Below, piece after piece: positions 8,587 through 17,590 of a DNA stretch of 64,000 bases. Within the stretch, counting starts at the first letter, position 1; every line of letters begins with the position of its first letter. Under the pieces are notes generated by a model that made no database searches, was not told the DNA's origin, and worked only from the letters and a program-made list of their open reading frames with translations. Location: the NCBI GenBank assembly GCA_018241725.1, contig JAFEDI010000097.1, forward strand, positions 1 to 64,000, given 5' to 3'. A program made the position numbers and the translations under genes. Source of the stretch: Pseudomonadota bacterium (GTDB lineage: Bacteria > Pseudomonadota > Gammaproteobacteria > Burkholderiales > Rhodocyclaceae).

Positions 8587-10626
8587 TCAGACACGGAAGT
8601 GGCCGACCTTGGTTTCGAGGTCGGCGACCAGCTGTTCGAGATTCGTCGTCTGCTCGTGGGTACGGCGGGTGATCTGGTTGTTCTGCGCCGCCATCTGCGC
8701 GATACGCTCGACGCCTTGGGCCACGTCCTGGCTGGAGGTGCTCTGGGCGCGGGTGGTGTCAGCAATGTCGTTGACCGCGGCCGTGGTGCGGACGCTCTCG
8801 CTGCGGATTGTCTCCAGCATGGTACCCGATTCGGTAGCAAGGCCGACGCCGTCGCGTACGCCCGCGGTGACGCCCTGGATCATCGTGACGACGCGCTGGG
8901 CTTCGCTCTGCACCTCGGTCACTGTGGCCGAGATCTCGCGGGTCGAGTTGGCAGTGCGCTCGGCCAGCTTGCGCACCTCGTCGGCCACTACTGCGAAGCC
9001 GCGGCCGCTCTCGCCGGCGCGGGCAGCCTCGATGGCGGCGTTGAGGGCGAGCAGGTTGGTCTGTTCGGCGATTTCGTTGATCAGCTTGCCGATATTGGAG
9101 ATCTGCGCCGAGCGATCGGACAGTTGGCGGACCGCCACCGCGGCCTCGTCGATCTCGCCGGCGATCCGCCCCATGCCGTCGATGACGCTGTGCACGCGGC
9201 CGCTCCCTTCGTCCGCATGAACCTGGGCTTGCTGCATCATGTCGCGGGCGATGGCGGCGCTGTCGGAAACATGGGTGACGCTGACGGCGAGCTCTTCGAT
9301 GGCCGTGGCGAGACCGGCGGCGGCTTCACTCTGGGCGGCCGTGCTGTTCACCACCTCGTCCGAGCCCTGACGCACGGCGCGAGCTGCATCGCGGACGGCG
9401 TTGCCGGTGCGCATAACATCGCCGATCAGCGTGCCGATCTGGCGCGTGGTGGTGTCGAGGGAATGGGCGATCAGGTCCAGTTCGTTGCGACTGTCGGCGG
9501 GGGCGTCGGGGAAGCGTACGGTCAGGTCGCCGTGGCCGATGCGTCGAGTGGCCTCCAGCACTGCGTGGATAGGGGCGAGGCGATTGTGGGTGATGAAGTA
9601 CAGCACCACTGCCAGCAGCAGGGCGCCACCTATGCACAGCGCGATCAGGGTGTTGCGCAGGCGGCGTGCTTCGACGGTGAATTCGTCGATGAAGCTGCCG
9701 GTGGCGACGATCCAGCCCCAGGATGGCGCCGTCTCGAAGACCACCATCTTGGGTTCGGTTTCAGGGCCGCCCGGGGTGCGCGACCACTTGTAGGTCATCG
9801 CACCCTGCTTGCGGCTGATCTGCTCCTCGACGATGCGGGTCAGGGCCGGGTTGTTGATCTCGCCGATCTGGCGGCCGCCGAGGCTGGGGTGATAGACCAG
9901 TTCGCTCTTGGCTGTCTCGTCAGCCGGGGCCAGTACGTAGGCGTAGCCGCTGCTGCCGGACTTGATTTCGGCGAGGGCCTTGAACAGGCGTTCCATGTCG
10001 CCGCTGATGTCTACGCGGGTGGACAGGGCGCCGACGACCTTGCCAGAGGCATCGGTCAGTGGCTCGATGGCCGAGATGTAGTACTTGCCGCTGCGCTTGA
10101 CCACGCCGGCGTAGCTCTTGCCCGTCAGTAGGGCTGCGCTCTCCTTGCTTTTGCGGGGCAGGGTGCTGCCTTCGGCGCTGCTGCCGTCCTTGTTCTTCAG
10201 CAGCGTGGCGGCGCGCACGAAGTCGTCGCCGGAGCGCAGCAGCAGGGCGGGGTCGGCGTCGATCTGCTGGCGCAGGGACTCCAACAGTGCGGTGTTGCTG
10301 TTGAGAGTGCGCTCGTTGGTATGTACCACCGGTACGTCGTAACTGCCGGCCTTGACGGTCTCCGGGCCGATGCGCAGTGTGCCGAGGGCCGTTTTGAGGC
10401 GGATGGCGCCCCGGCCGGCATGGGCGATCGCGTTGCCATGGCTCAGTTCTAGCATGCGGACGATACCCGTCACCTGGTGGGTGAGTTCGTCCTCGGTTTT
10501 GGCCAGTGCAGCGTTCTCGGCGAAATAGGTCGTGAAGGCGATTAGAGCGCCGAATATGACGATGCTGACCAGCGCCGCAGCAAGGGACAGTTGATGGACG
10601 AGGGATTGGCGGTCGAATTTAAGCAT
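8587..10626 (-). CDS. Methyl-accepting chemotaxis protein with Cache sensor
   Basis: A 679-residue transmembrane chemoreceptor. The first membrane segment is at about 12-34, then a large periplasmic Cache-type sensor (about 35-320) ending in the typical [14 protein letters not shown] pattern, a second membrane segment near 325-347, a HAMP linker with NRLAPI at its start, and a long cytoplasmic signalling domain whose hairpin tip reads [19 protein letters not shown]. No C-terminal CheB/CheR-binding pentapeptide is present. The ligand is unknown; Cache domains usually bind small organic acids or amino acids. An AGGAG site precedes the ATG but is buried in a strong predicted hairpin, described separately. 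No che genes are nearby. Confidence 0.95.
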   Translation of the reverse strand: MLKFDRQSLVHQLSLAAALVSIVIFGALIAFTTYFAENAALAKTEDELTHQVTGIVRMLELSHGNAIAHAGRGAIRLKTALGTLRIGPETVKAGSYDVPVVHTNERTLNSNTALLESLRQQIDADPALLLRSGDDFVRAATLLKNKDGSSAEGSTLPRKSKESAALLTGKSYAGVVKRSGKYYISAIEPLTDASGKVVGALSTRVDISGDMERLFKALAEIKSGSSGYAYVLAPADETAKSELVYHPSLGGRQIGEINNPALTRIVEEQISRKQGAMTYKWSRTPGGPETEPKMVVFETAPSWGWIVATGSFIDEFTVEARRLRNTLIALCIGGALLLAVVLYFITHNRLAPIHAVLEATRRIGHGDLTVRFPDAPADSRNELDLIAHSLDTTTRQIGTLIGDVMRTGNAVRDAARAVRQGSDEVVNSTAAQSEAAAGLATAIEELAVSVTHVSDSAAIARDMMQQAQVHADEGSGRVHSVIDGMGRIAGEIDEAAVAVRQLSDRSAQISNIGKLINEIAEQTNLLALNAAIEAARAGESGRGFAVVADEVRKLAERTANSTREISATVTEVQSEAQRVVTMIQGVTAGVRDGVGLATESGTMLETIRSESVRTTAAVNDIADTTRAQSTSSQDVAQGVERIAQMAAQNNQITRRTHEQTTNLEQLVADLETKVGHFRV

Positions 10627-10629
10627 GAC

Positions 10630-10713
10630 GGGACTCCTGCCGGTTCGCGCCCCGGACGGGCTGCGTGCTCGTCCGGGGCATCGGCGGAGTCCCGGGAAAC
10701 TTTAGGGTTTCCC
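10630..10713 (-). promoter_or_regulatory. Structured leader hiding the chemoreceptor ribosome binding site
   Basis: On the minus-strand transcript the leader forms nested perfect stems: GGGACTCC/GGAGTCCC (10630-10637 with 10686-10693), continued by GCCG/CGGC (10639-10642 with 10682-10685), then a 10-bp inner stem GCCCCGGACG/CGTCCGGGGC (10649-10658 with 10670-10679). The AGGAG ribosome binding site is inside the outer stem, 4 bases or so from the ATG. A further 7-bp hairpin GGGAAAC/GTTTCCC lies at 10694-10713. This would block translation unless opened. Confidence 0.55.
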
Positions 10714-10731
10714 GATGATGAAGTGCTGAAA

Positions 10732-11370
10732 TCAGGCGTTGTTGAGTTCGTCCAGTGCGCTGTCCAGGTGACGTTGCTCGCCCCAGGAGATTAGCGACCA
10801 GCTGTTGCCGTCGTGGCCGATCCAGTTGAGTGCAGCATTGGGGATAGTGAAATCCCGAGGGGTTTCCAGCGGCTTGCCGGCGGCCAGGCGGTGGGCGATG
10901 TCGAGGACACCACCGTGGGTGACGACCAGCACGGTGCCGCCGCGGTGGGTTGCGACAATGGCATTGAGCCTGTCGTAGATGCGGCGCGCAAACTCCCGCA
11001 GGCTCTCGCCGCCCTCAGGGAAGGCGAAGTCCGGATCGCGGGTTTCAAAACGGTGGTACTCGGCCGGAAATTGCGCGCGGGCTTCGTCGTAGGTGAGGGC
11101 CTGGAAGATGCCGTAGTGGCGTTCGCGCAGCCCTGCGTCGAGGGTCAGGCTGAGACCGTTGAGGGTAGTCACGGCCTCGGCCGTCTGGCGGGCGCGGGTG
11201 AGGTCGGAACTGTAGGCGGCGTCGAAGCGCTCGCCGGCCAGGCTGGTCGCGGTGGCCTGGGCCTGGATCAGACCGTGATCGTTGAGGGGGATGTCGATGT
11301 GGCCCTGAAGGCGGCGCTCCGTGTTCCAGGGCGTCTCGCCGTGGCGAACCAGGCAGATACGTGTAGACAT
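10732..11370 (-). CDS. Histidine phosphatase (phosphoglycerate mutase-like)
   Basis: A 212-residue cytosolic phosphatase or mutase of the histidine phosphatase superfamily, branch 1. The catalytic RHGE motif is at residues 9-12 (LVRHGETPWN), the second catalytic His is in VTHGG, and the acid region is in LRERHYG. The family includes GpmB, alpha-ribazole phosphatase CobC and broad-specificity sugar phosphatases; sequence alone does not settle which. I start at the ATG at 11370 because the motif follows at the usual distance. It is transcribed away from the TRAP permease genes, from a 204-base shared region. Confidence 0.88.
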   Translation of the reverse strand: MSTRICLVRHGETPWNTERRLQGHIDIPLNDHGLIQAQATATSLAGERFDAAYSSDLTRARQTAEAVTTLNGLSLTLDAGLRERHYGIFQALTYDEARAQFPAEYHRFETRDPDFAFPEGGESLREFARRIYDRLNAIVATHRGGTVLVVTHGGVLDIAHRLAAGKPLETPRDFTIPNAALNWIGHDGNSWSLISWGEQRHLDSALDELNNA

Positions 11371-11574
11371 TGCTGCAATGCGGGAGAGGGTGAACAGAAA
11401 GCCAATTATCTCACGTAGCGGAGGGGTGTTGCGCCGCACACTCGCCGGGCGGGTCACGGATAGCACGCGGCCGAAGTGTGAGCACAGAGCCAATCTCGCC
11501 GATAATCTGGAGCCAAAGAACATGGGCTGCGCCTTGTGGGGCGTGCCTTTCATACGCTAAAGGAGACGCGGGAC
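11371..11574. promoter_or_regulatory. Divergent intergenic region, phosphatase and TRAP permease
   Basis: A 204-base gap between divergent genes. The minus strand shows GATAAT about 30 bases before the phosphatase start, and the plus strand has AAAGGAG (11559-11565) nine bases before the GTG of the TRAP small subunit. No clear paired -35 element was found. Confidence 0.35.
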
Positions 11575-12165
11575 GTGCACGCCCTGCTCAAGACTTCAGG
11601 CCTCATCGATGCCCTCACGGAGCGTGTCGGCAAGGCAGCGACCTGGCTCGTACTGGTCGTCACCCTCGTCAGTGCCGGCAATGCCTTTGTGCGTTATCTG
11701 TTCAATTTCAGCTCCAACGGTCTGCTGGAGGTCCAGTGGTATTTGTTTTCGGCGATCTTCCTGCTGTGCGGGGGTTACACGTTGTTGAAGAACGAGCATG
11801 TGCGCATCGACGTGGTGGCGGGACGGTTCTCGCCAAGGGGGCAGGCCTGGATCGACATCGTCGGGACGCTGTTCTTCCTTGCGCCGATGGCGGTGGCGGT
11901 GCTCTACCTGTCGTGGCCGATCTTCGTCGAGTCCTACCGGGCCGGCGAACAGTCGTCGAACGCCGGTGGGCTGCTGGTGTGGCCGGTGCGGGCGCTGGTG
12001 CCGGCGGGCTTTGCGCTGCTGGTGCTGCAGGGTGTTTCCGAGCTCATCAAGCGGGTGGCCTTTCTGCAAGGGCTGATCGGTGATCCGAATGCCAAACCGC
12101 AGGCGGCCACACCCGAGAGCGAACTGGTGCAGGCCATCGAGGCGCAGCGTGGGGGGCGGAGCTGA
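11575..12165 (+). CDS. dctQ: TRAP transporter small permease (DctQ-like)
   Basis: A 196-residue membrane protein with four hydrophobic segments. It carries the family pattern LEVQWYLFS...LLKNEHVRIDV. TRAP transporters use a periplasmic binding protein and an ion gradient to import carboxylates. The pattern resembles the branch acting on 2-oxoacids or mannitol/chloroaromatics (inference). I choose the GTG at 11575 because AAAGGAG lies 9 bases upstream; the ATG 13 codons earlier has no such site. The stop overlaps the start of the large permease (TGATG). No DctP binding protein is adjacent on either side. Confidence 0.88.
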   Translation: MHALLKTSGLIDALTERVGKAATWLVLVVTLVSAGNAFVRYLFNFSSNGLLEVQWYLFSAIFLLCGGYTLLKNEHVRIDVVAGRFSPRGQAWIDIVGTLFFLAPMAVAVLYLSWPIFVESYRAGEQSSNAGGLLVWPVRALVPAGFALLVLQGVSELIKRVAFLQGLIGDPNAKPQAATPESELVQAIEAQRGGRS

Positions 12166-13670
12166 TGGCGTTCATCGCTGCCAACATGGCGCCCCTGATG
12201 TTCGGGGCACTGATCCTGTTCCTGCTGTTCGGCTATCCGGTGGCCTTTGCGCTGGCCGCCAACGGCATCGTTTTCGGCCTGCTCGGGATTGAACTGGGGC
12301 TGCTCACGCCATCCCTGTTCCAGGCGTTGCCGGATCGGATCTTCGGGGTGATGTCCAACGACACCCTGCTGGCGATCCCGTTCTTCACCTTCATGGGCCT
12401 GATACTCGAGCGTTCGGGCATGGCCGAGGATCTGCTCGACACCATCGGCCAGCTGTTCGGGCCGGTACGTGGAGGCCTGGCCTTCGCGGTGATCTTCGTC
12501 GGCGCGATCCTCGCCGCGACGACGGGCGTGGTGGCGGCTTCCGTGATTTCGATGGGCTTGATCTCCCTGCCGATCATGATGCGCTATGGCTACGATAAAC
12601 GCCTGGCATCCGGGGTGATCGCAGCCTCTGGCACGTTGGCCCAGATCATCCCGCCGTCCCTGGTGCTGATCGTGATGGCCGACCAACTCGGCCGCCCAGT
12701 TGGCGACATGTACCAGGGGGCGCTGATTCCGGGTCTGCTGTTGACGGCCTTCTATGCGGCCTATGTAGCGCTGGTGGCGATTGTCCGGCCCGACCATGCG
12801 CCGGCTTTGCCGGCGGCGGCGCGTACTCTGCACGGCAGGCGCCTGCTGCTGCGGGTGCTGACCACGCTGGTGCCGCCCCTTCTGCTGATCTTCCTGGTGC
12901 TCGGCACGATCTTTCTCGGCATCGCTACTCCGACGGAGGGCGGTGCGATGGGGGCCTTCGGTGCATTGGTGCTGGCTGTGCTGCGGCGTCGCCTGGGCCT
13001 CCCTCTGTTGCGCCAGGCGATGGAAAGTACGGCCAAGCTGACCACCTTCGTGGTCTTCATCCTGGTCGGTGCGCGGGTGTTCTCGTTGACCTTTTACGGT
13101 GTGGAGGGCCACCTGTGGGTCGAACACTTGCTTACAGCGTTGCCAGGGGGGCAGGTTGGTTTCCTGATCACGGTGAACCTGCTGATCTTCGTACTGGCCT
13201 TCTTCCTCGATTTCTTCGAGCTGTCCTTCATCATCGTGCCGCTGCTGGCGCCGGTGGCCGAGAAGCTCGGCATCGATCTGATCTGGTTCGGCGTGTTGCT
13301 GGGCGTGAACATGCAGACTTCGTTCATGCACCCGCCATTCGGTTTTGCATTGTTCTTCTTGCGTTCCGTCGCACCACCGTCGATCAAGACCGCGCACATT
13401 TATTGGGGTGCGGTGCCCTTCGTGCTGATCCAGATCCTCATGGTGGTGTTGGTCATCCTGTTTCCGCAGTTGGTGACGATGGGCTTGGAGAAGCACGACA
13501 AGGTCGATATCGACCGGATCGAGATCGTCGTACCGACCGACGGCATGCTGGGCGACGAACCGGTGCAGTTCGACGAGGCGCCAGCGGAGCCGGATGGGAT
13601 TCCGGTGCCGGCGGATGACCAGGAGGCCGTGCGGGCAATCGAGAAGGCTTTGCGCGGCGAGCTGAAGTAG
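12165..13670 (+). CDS. dctM: TRAP transporter large permease (DctM-like)
   Basis: A 501-residue membrane subunit with about 12 hydrophobic segments that forms the ion-coupled transport channel of a TRAP system. Typical segments are LFGYPVAFALAANG, TGVVAASVISMGLISLP, SGTLAQIIPPSL and TPTEGGAMGAFGA. A hydrophilic C-terminal tail of about 65 residues, rich in Asp and Glu, extends beyond the last membrane helix and is longer than in many DctM proteins. It is translationally coupled to the small permease by a one-base overlap. A strong hairpin follows, shared with the convergent pyrC'. Confidence 0.93.
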   Translation: MAFIAANMAPLMFGALILFLLFGYPVAFALAANGIVFGLLGIELGLLTPSLFQALPDRIFGVMSNDTLLAIPFFTFMGLILERSGMAEDLLDTIGQLFGPVRGGLAFAVIFVGAILAATTGVVAASVISMGLISLPIMMRYGYDKRLASGVIAASGTLAQIIPPSLVLIVMADQLGRPVGDMYQGALIPGLLLTAFYAAYVALVAIVRPDHAPALPAAARTLHGRRLLLRVLTTLVPPLLLIFLVLGTIFLGIATPTEGGAMGAFGALVLAVLRRRLGLPLLRQAMESTAKLTTFVVFILVGARVFSLTFYGVEGHLWVEHLLTALPGGQVGFLITVNLLIFVLAFFLDFFELSFIIVPLLAPVAEKLGIDLIWFGVLLGVNMQTSFMHPPFGFALFFLRSVAPPSIKTAHIYWGAVPFVLIQILMVVLVILFPQLVTMGLEKHDKVDIDRIEIVVPTDGMLGDEPVQFDEAPAEPDGIPVPADDQEAVRAIEKALRGELK

Positions 13671-13695
13671 GGGAGGGAGTCTGCCGCCGGAAATG

Positions 13696-13721
13696 ACAGC
13701 GGCGCCTGAAGGCGCCGCTGT
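13696..13721. terminator. Bidirectional terminator hairpin, dctM and pyrC'
   Basis: A 10-11 bp perfect stem (CAGCGGCGCC/GGCGCCGCTG plus an A-T pair) with loop TGAA sits between the convergent stops at 13670 and 13751. The T-run is short on both strands. Confidence 0.65.
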
Positions 13722-13750
13722 TGCCGTGGCTGTGTCGTTTCCGACCCGCC

Positions 13751-15046
13751 TCAGTTCTTGCCGTATTGGCTGGCGTCGTACATCAACGTGCCTTCGACAA
13801 AGGTATAGCGCACCTTGCCGGGCAGTTCGAGGCCAAGGAAGGGCGTGTTCTTGCCCTGGCTCTTGAGCATGCTGCGGGTGATCAACTGGTGGGCGTCGGC
13901 ATCGAAGATGCACACGTCGGCGCGGGCGCCAACGGACAGGTGGCCACCCTTGGCGATGCCGGCGATTTTGGCGGCCTCCGAGGTGATGCGGGCGATGGCC
14001 TCGATCAGTGGCAACTGGTGCTCCTGAGCCCACTTCAGCGTGAGCGGCAGCAGCAACTCGAGGCCGGTGGTGCCGGGCTCGGACTCGCTGAACGGGGCCT
14101 GCTTGGCATCGTCGTCCACCGGCGTGTGGTCCGAACAGATCGCGTTGATGCGGCCGTCGGCCAGTGCCTTGGACAGTGCGAGGCGGTCGCGCTGGCCGCG
14201 GAACGGCGGTACCACGTGGCAGTGAGGGTTGAAGTAGCCGATGTCCAGGTCGCTCAGGTGCAGGTGGTGCGCGGCCACGTCGCAGGTGACGTCCACGCCG
14301 TCGGCACGGGCCTTCTCGATCAGATCAAGGCTCTCGGCACAGGACACGCGGGTGATGTGCAGGCGGGCGCCGGTCTGGCGGGCCAGGCGCAGGTAGGTGT
14401 ACAGCGCGACGATCTCGGCGCTGGCCGGGATGCCGGGCAGGCCCAGGCGGGACGCGACCTCGCCATCATGGGCCACGCCGCCCTTCGACAAGTAGGGGTC
14501 GAGCGGTTGCAGCCACACGCGGAAGCCGAAGGTGGCGGCGTATTGCATGGCGCGGGCCAGCACGCGGGTGTCGAGGATGGGCACGTTGGCCTGGCTGAAG
14601 GCCACGCAGCCGGCTTCCACCAGTTCGGCCATCTCGGACAGCTGTTCGCCCTTGAGACCGATGGTCAGCGCGCCGACCGGGTAGACGTGGGCGCGATTGA
14701 GCTTCTTGGCCCGGTAGCACAGCATTTCGACGAGGCCGGGTTCGTCCAGTACCGGGTCGGTATCGGGCGGGATGGCCAGGCTGGTGATGCCGCCGGCCAT
14801 CGCGGCGTCCATTTCGGATTCCAGCGTGGCCTTGTATTCGAAGCCGGGCTCACGCAGCCGGGCTGCCAGATCGATGAGGCCGGGGGCAACCACGTAGCCG
14901 GTGGCGTCGACGGTCCGGGCGGCAGTGAAACCTTCAGGCGCAGTGCCGACGCCGACGATCTTGCCGTCGGCGATGAAGAGGTCCTGGAGGGCGTCGATCT
15001 TGTTGGCCGGATCGATCAGGCGGCCATTCTTGATATGGATGGTCAT
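13751..15046 (-). CDS. pyrC': Dihydroorotase-like protein, predicted inactive (PyrC')
   Basis: A 431-residue amidohydrolase-fold protein homologous to dihydroorotase. Active enzymes have DxHxHLREPG, where the two His bind zinc. Here the segment reads DLAARLREPG with Ala61 and Arg63 in place of both His, so metal binding should be lost. In Pseudomonas such a PyrC' is a non-catalytic partner needed to assemble aspartate transcarbamoylase. The gene lies 14 bases after pyrB, exactly as expected for that role. A separate active dihydroorotase must then exist elsewhere in the genome. Other parts of the fold, including LHITR, SDHTPVDDD and the C-terminal GKVRYTFVEG, are kept. Confidence 0.9.
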   Translation of the reverse strand: MTIHIKNGRLIDPANKIDALQDLFIADGKIVGVGTAPEGFTAARTVDATGYVVAPGLIDLAARLREPGFEYKATLESEMDAAMAGGITSLAIPPDTDPVLDEPGLVEMLCYRAKKLNRAHVYPVGALTIGLKGEQLSEMAELVEAGCVAFSQANVPILDTRVLARAMQYAATFGFRVWLQPLDPYLSKGGVAHDGEVASRLGLPGIPASAEIVALYTYLRLARQTGARLHITRVSCAESLDLIEKARADGVDVTCDVAAHHLHLSDLDIGYFNPHCHVVPPFRGQRDRLALSKALADGRINAICSDHTPVDDDAKQAPFSESEPGTTGLELLLPLTLKWAQEHQLPLIEAIARITSEAAKIAGIAKGGHLSVGARADVCIFDADAHQLITRSMLKSQGKNTPFLGLELPGKVRYTFVEGTLMYDASQYGKN

Positions 15047-15060
15047 CGTGGGAGTCCGGT

Positions 15061-16020
15061 TCAGTGGCTGCCGAGCATGCTCATCACGGCCATGCGGACC
15101 GCGATGCCGAAGGTGACCTGCGGGAGGATCACGGCCTGGCCGCCGTCGGCCACGGCGGAGTCGATTTCGACGCCACGGTTCATCGGGCCCGGGTGCATCA
15201 CGATGGCGTCGGGCTTGGCTAGCGCCAGCTTCTCGGCGGTGAGGCCCCAGACTTTGAAGAACTCCTGAGGGCTGGGCAACAGCGCGCCGTTCATGCGTTC
15301 GTTCTGCAGGCGCAGCATCATTACCACGTCCACGCCCTTGAGGCCTTCTTCCATGCTGTGGCAGACGCGCACGCCCATCTTCTCGACATCGGTCGGGAGC
15401 AGGGTCTTGGGGCCGATGACGCGTACTTCGGGCACGCCGAGGGTGGTCAGCGCGGCGATCTGGGAGCGGGCGACGCGGGAGTGCAGCACATCACCGACGA
15501 TGGCGACGGTGAGGTTGTGGAATTCCTTCTTGTAGTGCCGGATCGTGTACATGTCCAGCAGGCCCTGGGTCGGGTGCGCGTGGCGGCCGTCGCCGGCATT
15601 GACCACGTGGATGTGGTCGCGGCCGGTGTTCTCCAGGTGCTGGGCGATCAGGTAGGGCGCGCCGCTGGATTCGTGGCGCACCACGAACATGTCGGCCTGC
15701 ATCGCACAGAGGTTGTCCACGGTGTCGAGCAGAGTCTCGCCCTTCTTCGTGGACGAGGTGGACACGTTGAGGTTGATGACGTCGGCAGACAGACGCTTGG
15801 CGGCGATCTCGAAGGTGGTGCGGGTGCGCGTGCTGTTCTCGAAGAACAGGTTGAAGACGCTCTTGCCGCGCAGCAGCGGGAGCTTCTTGACCTCGCGCTC
15901 GGCCACCTCGGTAAACGGGGCGGCGGTATCGAGGATCTGGGTGATGATGCCGCGGGGCAGGCCGTCGAGGGTCAGCAGGTGCTGCAGTTCGCCGTGCTTG
16001 TTGAGTTGGGGATTACGCAT
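15061..16020 (-). CDS. pyrB: Aspartate carbamoyltransferase catalytic subunit
   Basis: A 319-residue cytosolic enzyme of pyrimidine synthesis that joins carbamoyl phosphate and aspartate. The carbamoyl phosphate loop [10 protein letters not shown] and the HPTQGLLD motif are intact. The N-terminal extension [13 protein letters not shown] is of the class that works with PyrC' rather than PyrI. The start codon lies inside the last codons of pyrR (8-base overlap), an arrangement also known in Pseudomonas. pyrC' follows after 14 bases. Confidence 0.97.
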   Translation of the reverse strand: MRNPQLNKHGELQHLLTLDGLPRGIITQILDTAAPFTEVAEREVKKLPLLRGKSVFNLFFENSTRTRTTFEIAAKRLSADVINLNVSTSSTKKGETLLDTVDNLCAMQADMFVVRHESSGAPYLIAQHLENTGRDHIHVVNAGDGRHAHPTQGLLDMYTIRHYKKEFHNLTVAIVGDVLHSRVARSQIAALTTLGVPEVRVIGPKTLLPTDVEKMGVRVCHSMEEGLKGVDVVMMLRLQNERMNGALLPSPQEFFKVWGLTAEKLALAKPDAIVMHPGPMNRGVEIDSAVADGGQAVILPQVTFGIAVRMAVMSMLGSH

Positions 16021-16513
16021 GGATCAGCCTCAGGGTGAGGGCGCCGGAGTCGTCGCGCTCAAGTTGGAGGTTTTGCCCGGCCGGCAGGGGTTCCGGCAGG
16101 GTGAGGGCACAAAAGCTCGCGGCAATGGGCAGTTCGCGTCCACCGCGATCGATGAGCACGGCCAGGTCCACGCGGGACGGGCGGCCGTAGTCGAAGAGTT
16201 CATTGAGGGCCGCACGGGTGGTGCGGCCGGTGTAGAGCACGTCGTCAACGATGACGATGTGGGTGTCTTCCACGTCGAAGGGGATCTTGGAGCCTTGAGG
16301 CTGAGGGTGCAGGCCCTTGGCTGAATAGTCGTCCCGGTAGAAGCTCACATCTATGCTGCCCAGCGGTTGGGACAGGCCCAGCAGCGCGTGCAGGCGCTCG
16401 GCCAGCCACACGCCGCCGGTGTGGATGCCGACCAGGCAGGTGGCGGGAGAGACGTGGGGGCGCATCGATTCGGCCAGCGCGCCGATGAGCTGTTCGGCTT
16501 CAGGAAGCTGCAT
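16013..16513 (-). CDS. pyrR: PyrR, pyrimidine regulatory protein/uracil phosphoribosyltransferase
   Basis: A 166-residue protein of the PRTase fold with the PRPP loop [12 protein letters not shown]. In Bacillus PyrR binds pyr mRNA; in many proteobacteria its regulatory role is unclear and it may act as a uracil phosphoribosyltransferase or act at the pyr promoter. The start at 16513 lies inside the end of ruvX (14-base overlap), and its end overlaps pyrB by 8 bases, so translation through ruvX-pyrR-pyrB is probably coupled. Confidence 0.94.
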   Translation of the reverse strand: MQLPEAEQLIGALAESMRPHVSPATCLVGIHTGGVWLAERLHALLGLSQPLGSIDVSFYRDDYSAKGLHPQPQGSKIPFDVEDTHIVIVDDVLYTGRTTRAALNELFDYGRPSRVDLAVLIDRGGRELPIAASFCALTLPEPLPAGQNLQLERDDSGALTLRLIHA

Positions 16514-16928
16514 GTTTGGCACTTTCGAAGTACTGGAGCAGGATGATCTGGGCGGCTGCGGAATCCAGTCGCGGCTTTTGCTTGCGCCAGCCATGGTGGC
16601 CGGCTTCGGAGAGTCGTTCTTCCGCTTCGGCGGAGGACAGGCGCTCGTCCACCAGGACCACGGGCAGGCCGTAGCGGCCATGGAGCTGGTTGGCGAAGCG
16701 GCGGCAGCGGGCTGTCATGGCGTGCTCGGCGCCGTCCAGGTGGGTTGGCAGGCCAACCACCAGGGACGCGGGTCTCCACTCGGCCAGCAGTTTTTCGATG
16801 GCGGCAAAGCGGGCTGCGTTGGCTTCTTCGGCAATCGCAGTGAGCGGGTGGGCATGGCTGGTTTCAGTCTCTCCCACTGCCACCCCGATGCGCGCGAGGC
16901 CGAAATCAAAGCAGAGGACAGTACTCAC
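16500..16928 (-). CDS. ruvX: YqgF/RuvX, putative pre-16S rRNA nuclease
   Basis: A 142-residue RNase H-like protein of the YqgF family, implicated in maturation of the 16S rRNA 5' end and proposed as a Holliday junction resolvase. The N-terminal [12 protein letters not shown] carries the first catalytic Asp. VVGLP and [13 protein letters not shown] carry the middle motif, and [12 protein letters not shown] the last Asp. Length is normal. It overlaps algH upstream by 4 bases (ATGA) and pyrR downstream by 14, part of a five-gene coupled chain. Confidence 0.95.
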   Translation of the reverse strand: MSTVLCFDFGLARIGVAVGETETSHAHPLTAIAEEANAARFAAIEKLLAEWRPASLVVGLPTHLDGAEHAMTARCRRFANQLHGRYGLPVVLVDERLSSAEAEERLSEAGHHGWRKQKPRLDSAAAQIILLQYFESAKHAAS

Positions 16929-17491
16929 GCGTGGCCGGCGGTGTCGGACAGTTGGGCGAAATCGATGCCGAGCAGCTGCATGGCGGCGGCCAGGCGTTCC
17001 TCAGGAGGCAGGTCGAAGACGATGCTCAGGTCGGCCGGCACGGTGAGCCAGGCATTCTGCGCCAGCTCGTGCTCGAGCTGGCCGGCGGACCAGCCGGCGT
17101 AGCCAAGCGCGACCAGCACTTCGGCGGGCTCGCCGTCAGCGGCGAGGGACTGCAGCACGTCGCGGGAACTGGTGAGGCCGATGTCGTCGCTGACCTTCAG
17201 CGTCGAGTGCCATTTGCCGGCCGGGCGATGCAGGACGAAGCCACGGTCTGACTGCACGGGGCCACCGAAATAGACCGGCAGATCGGCAAAGTCCGGCTGC
17301 TCGAACGGGATGTCGATGCGCTCGAACAGTGTGGCCAGGCGCATGTCGGTTGGCCGGTTGACGATGACGCCCATTGCGCCGTTTTCGTTGTGCTCGGCGA
17401 TGTAGGTGAGCGTGCGCGTGAAGTTCGGATCGGCCATGGCAGGCATGGCGATCAGAAAATGATCGGTGAGGTTGATGGTCGTCGTAGTCAC
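16925..17491 (-). CDS. algH: YqgE/AlgH family protein
   Basis: A 188-residue UPF0301 protein with the family signatures [12 protein letters not shown] near the N-terminus, [17 protein letters not shown] and [14 protein letters not shown]. Its molecular function is not known; AlgH influences alginate regulation in Pseudomonas. The family pairs with yqgF in many proteobacteria, as here. The start is a GTG at 17491 without a strong ribosome binding site; the next ATG would remove conserved residues. It is the first gene of the algH-ruvX-pyrR-pyrB-pyrC' chain. Confidence 0.93.
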   Translation of the reverse strand: MTTTTINLTDHFLIAMPAMADPNFTRTLTYIAEHNENGAMGVIVNRPTDMRLATLFERIDIPFEQPDFADLPVYFGGPVQSDRGFVLHRPAGKWHSTLKVSDDIGLTSSRDVLQSLAADGEPAEVLVALGYAGWSAGQLEHELAQNAWLTVPADLSIVFDLPPEERLAAAMQLLGIDFAQLSDTAGHA

Positions 17492-17590
17492 GGGCGTATT
17501 TTAAGCCGAGGTCGGGAATGTAGGGAGATTATGGCGGCAAATTTGAGGCATGCTTCGGCCTCCGTGCATCCTTTGCGTCGAGTTCCGTCC

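Noticed and set aside
7348-10131. A 927-codon open frame on the plus strand opposite nrdR-side glyA and the chemoreceptor
   Set aside because: It is the antisense of two clearly recognised proteins; codon bias in GC-rich genes keeps this frame open, and its translation is Gly/Val/Asp/His-rich with no domain.
11934-14033. A 699-codon minus-strand frame opposite the TRAP permease
   Set aside because: Antisense of dctM; the translation is His/Gln/Arg-rich low-complexity sequence without any motif.
13721-15268. A 515-codon plus-strand frame opposite pyrC' and pyrB
   Set aside because: Antisense of two recognised genes with overlap chains; no ribosome binding site and no domain.
16013-16513. pyrR mRNA-binding attenuator in the pyr leader
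   Set aside because: pyrR and pyrB overlap, leaving no leader between them, and no terminator/antiterminator pair was seen upstream of algH.
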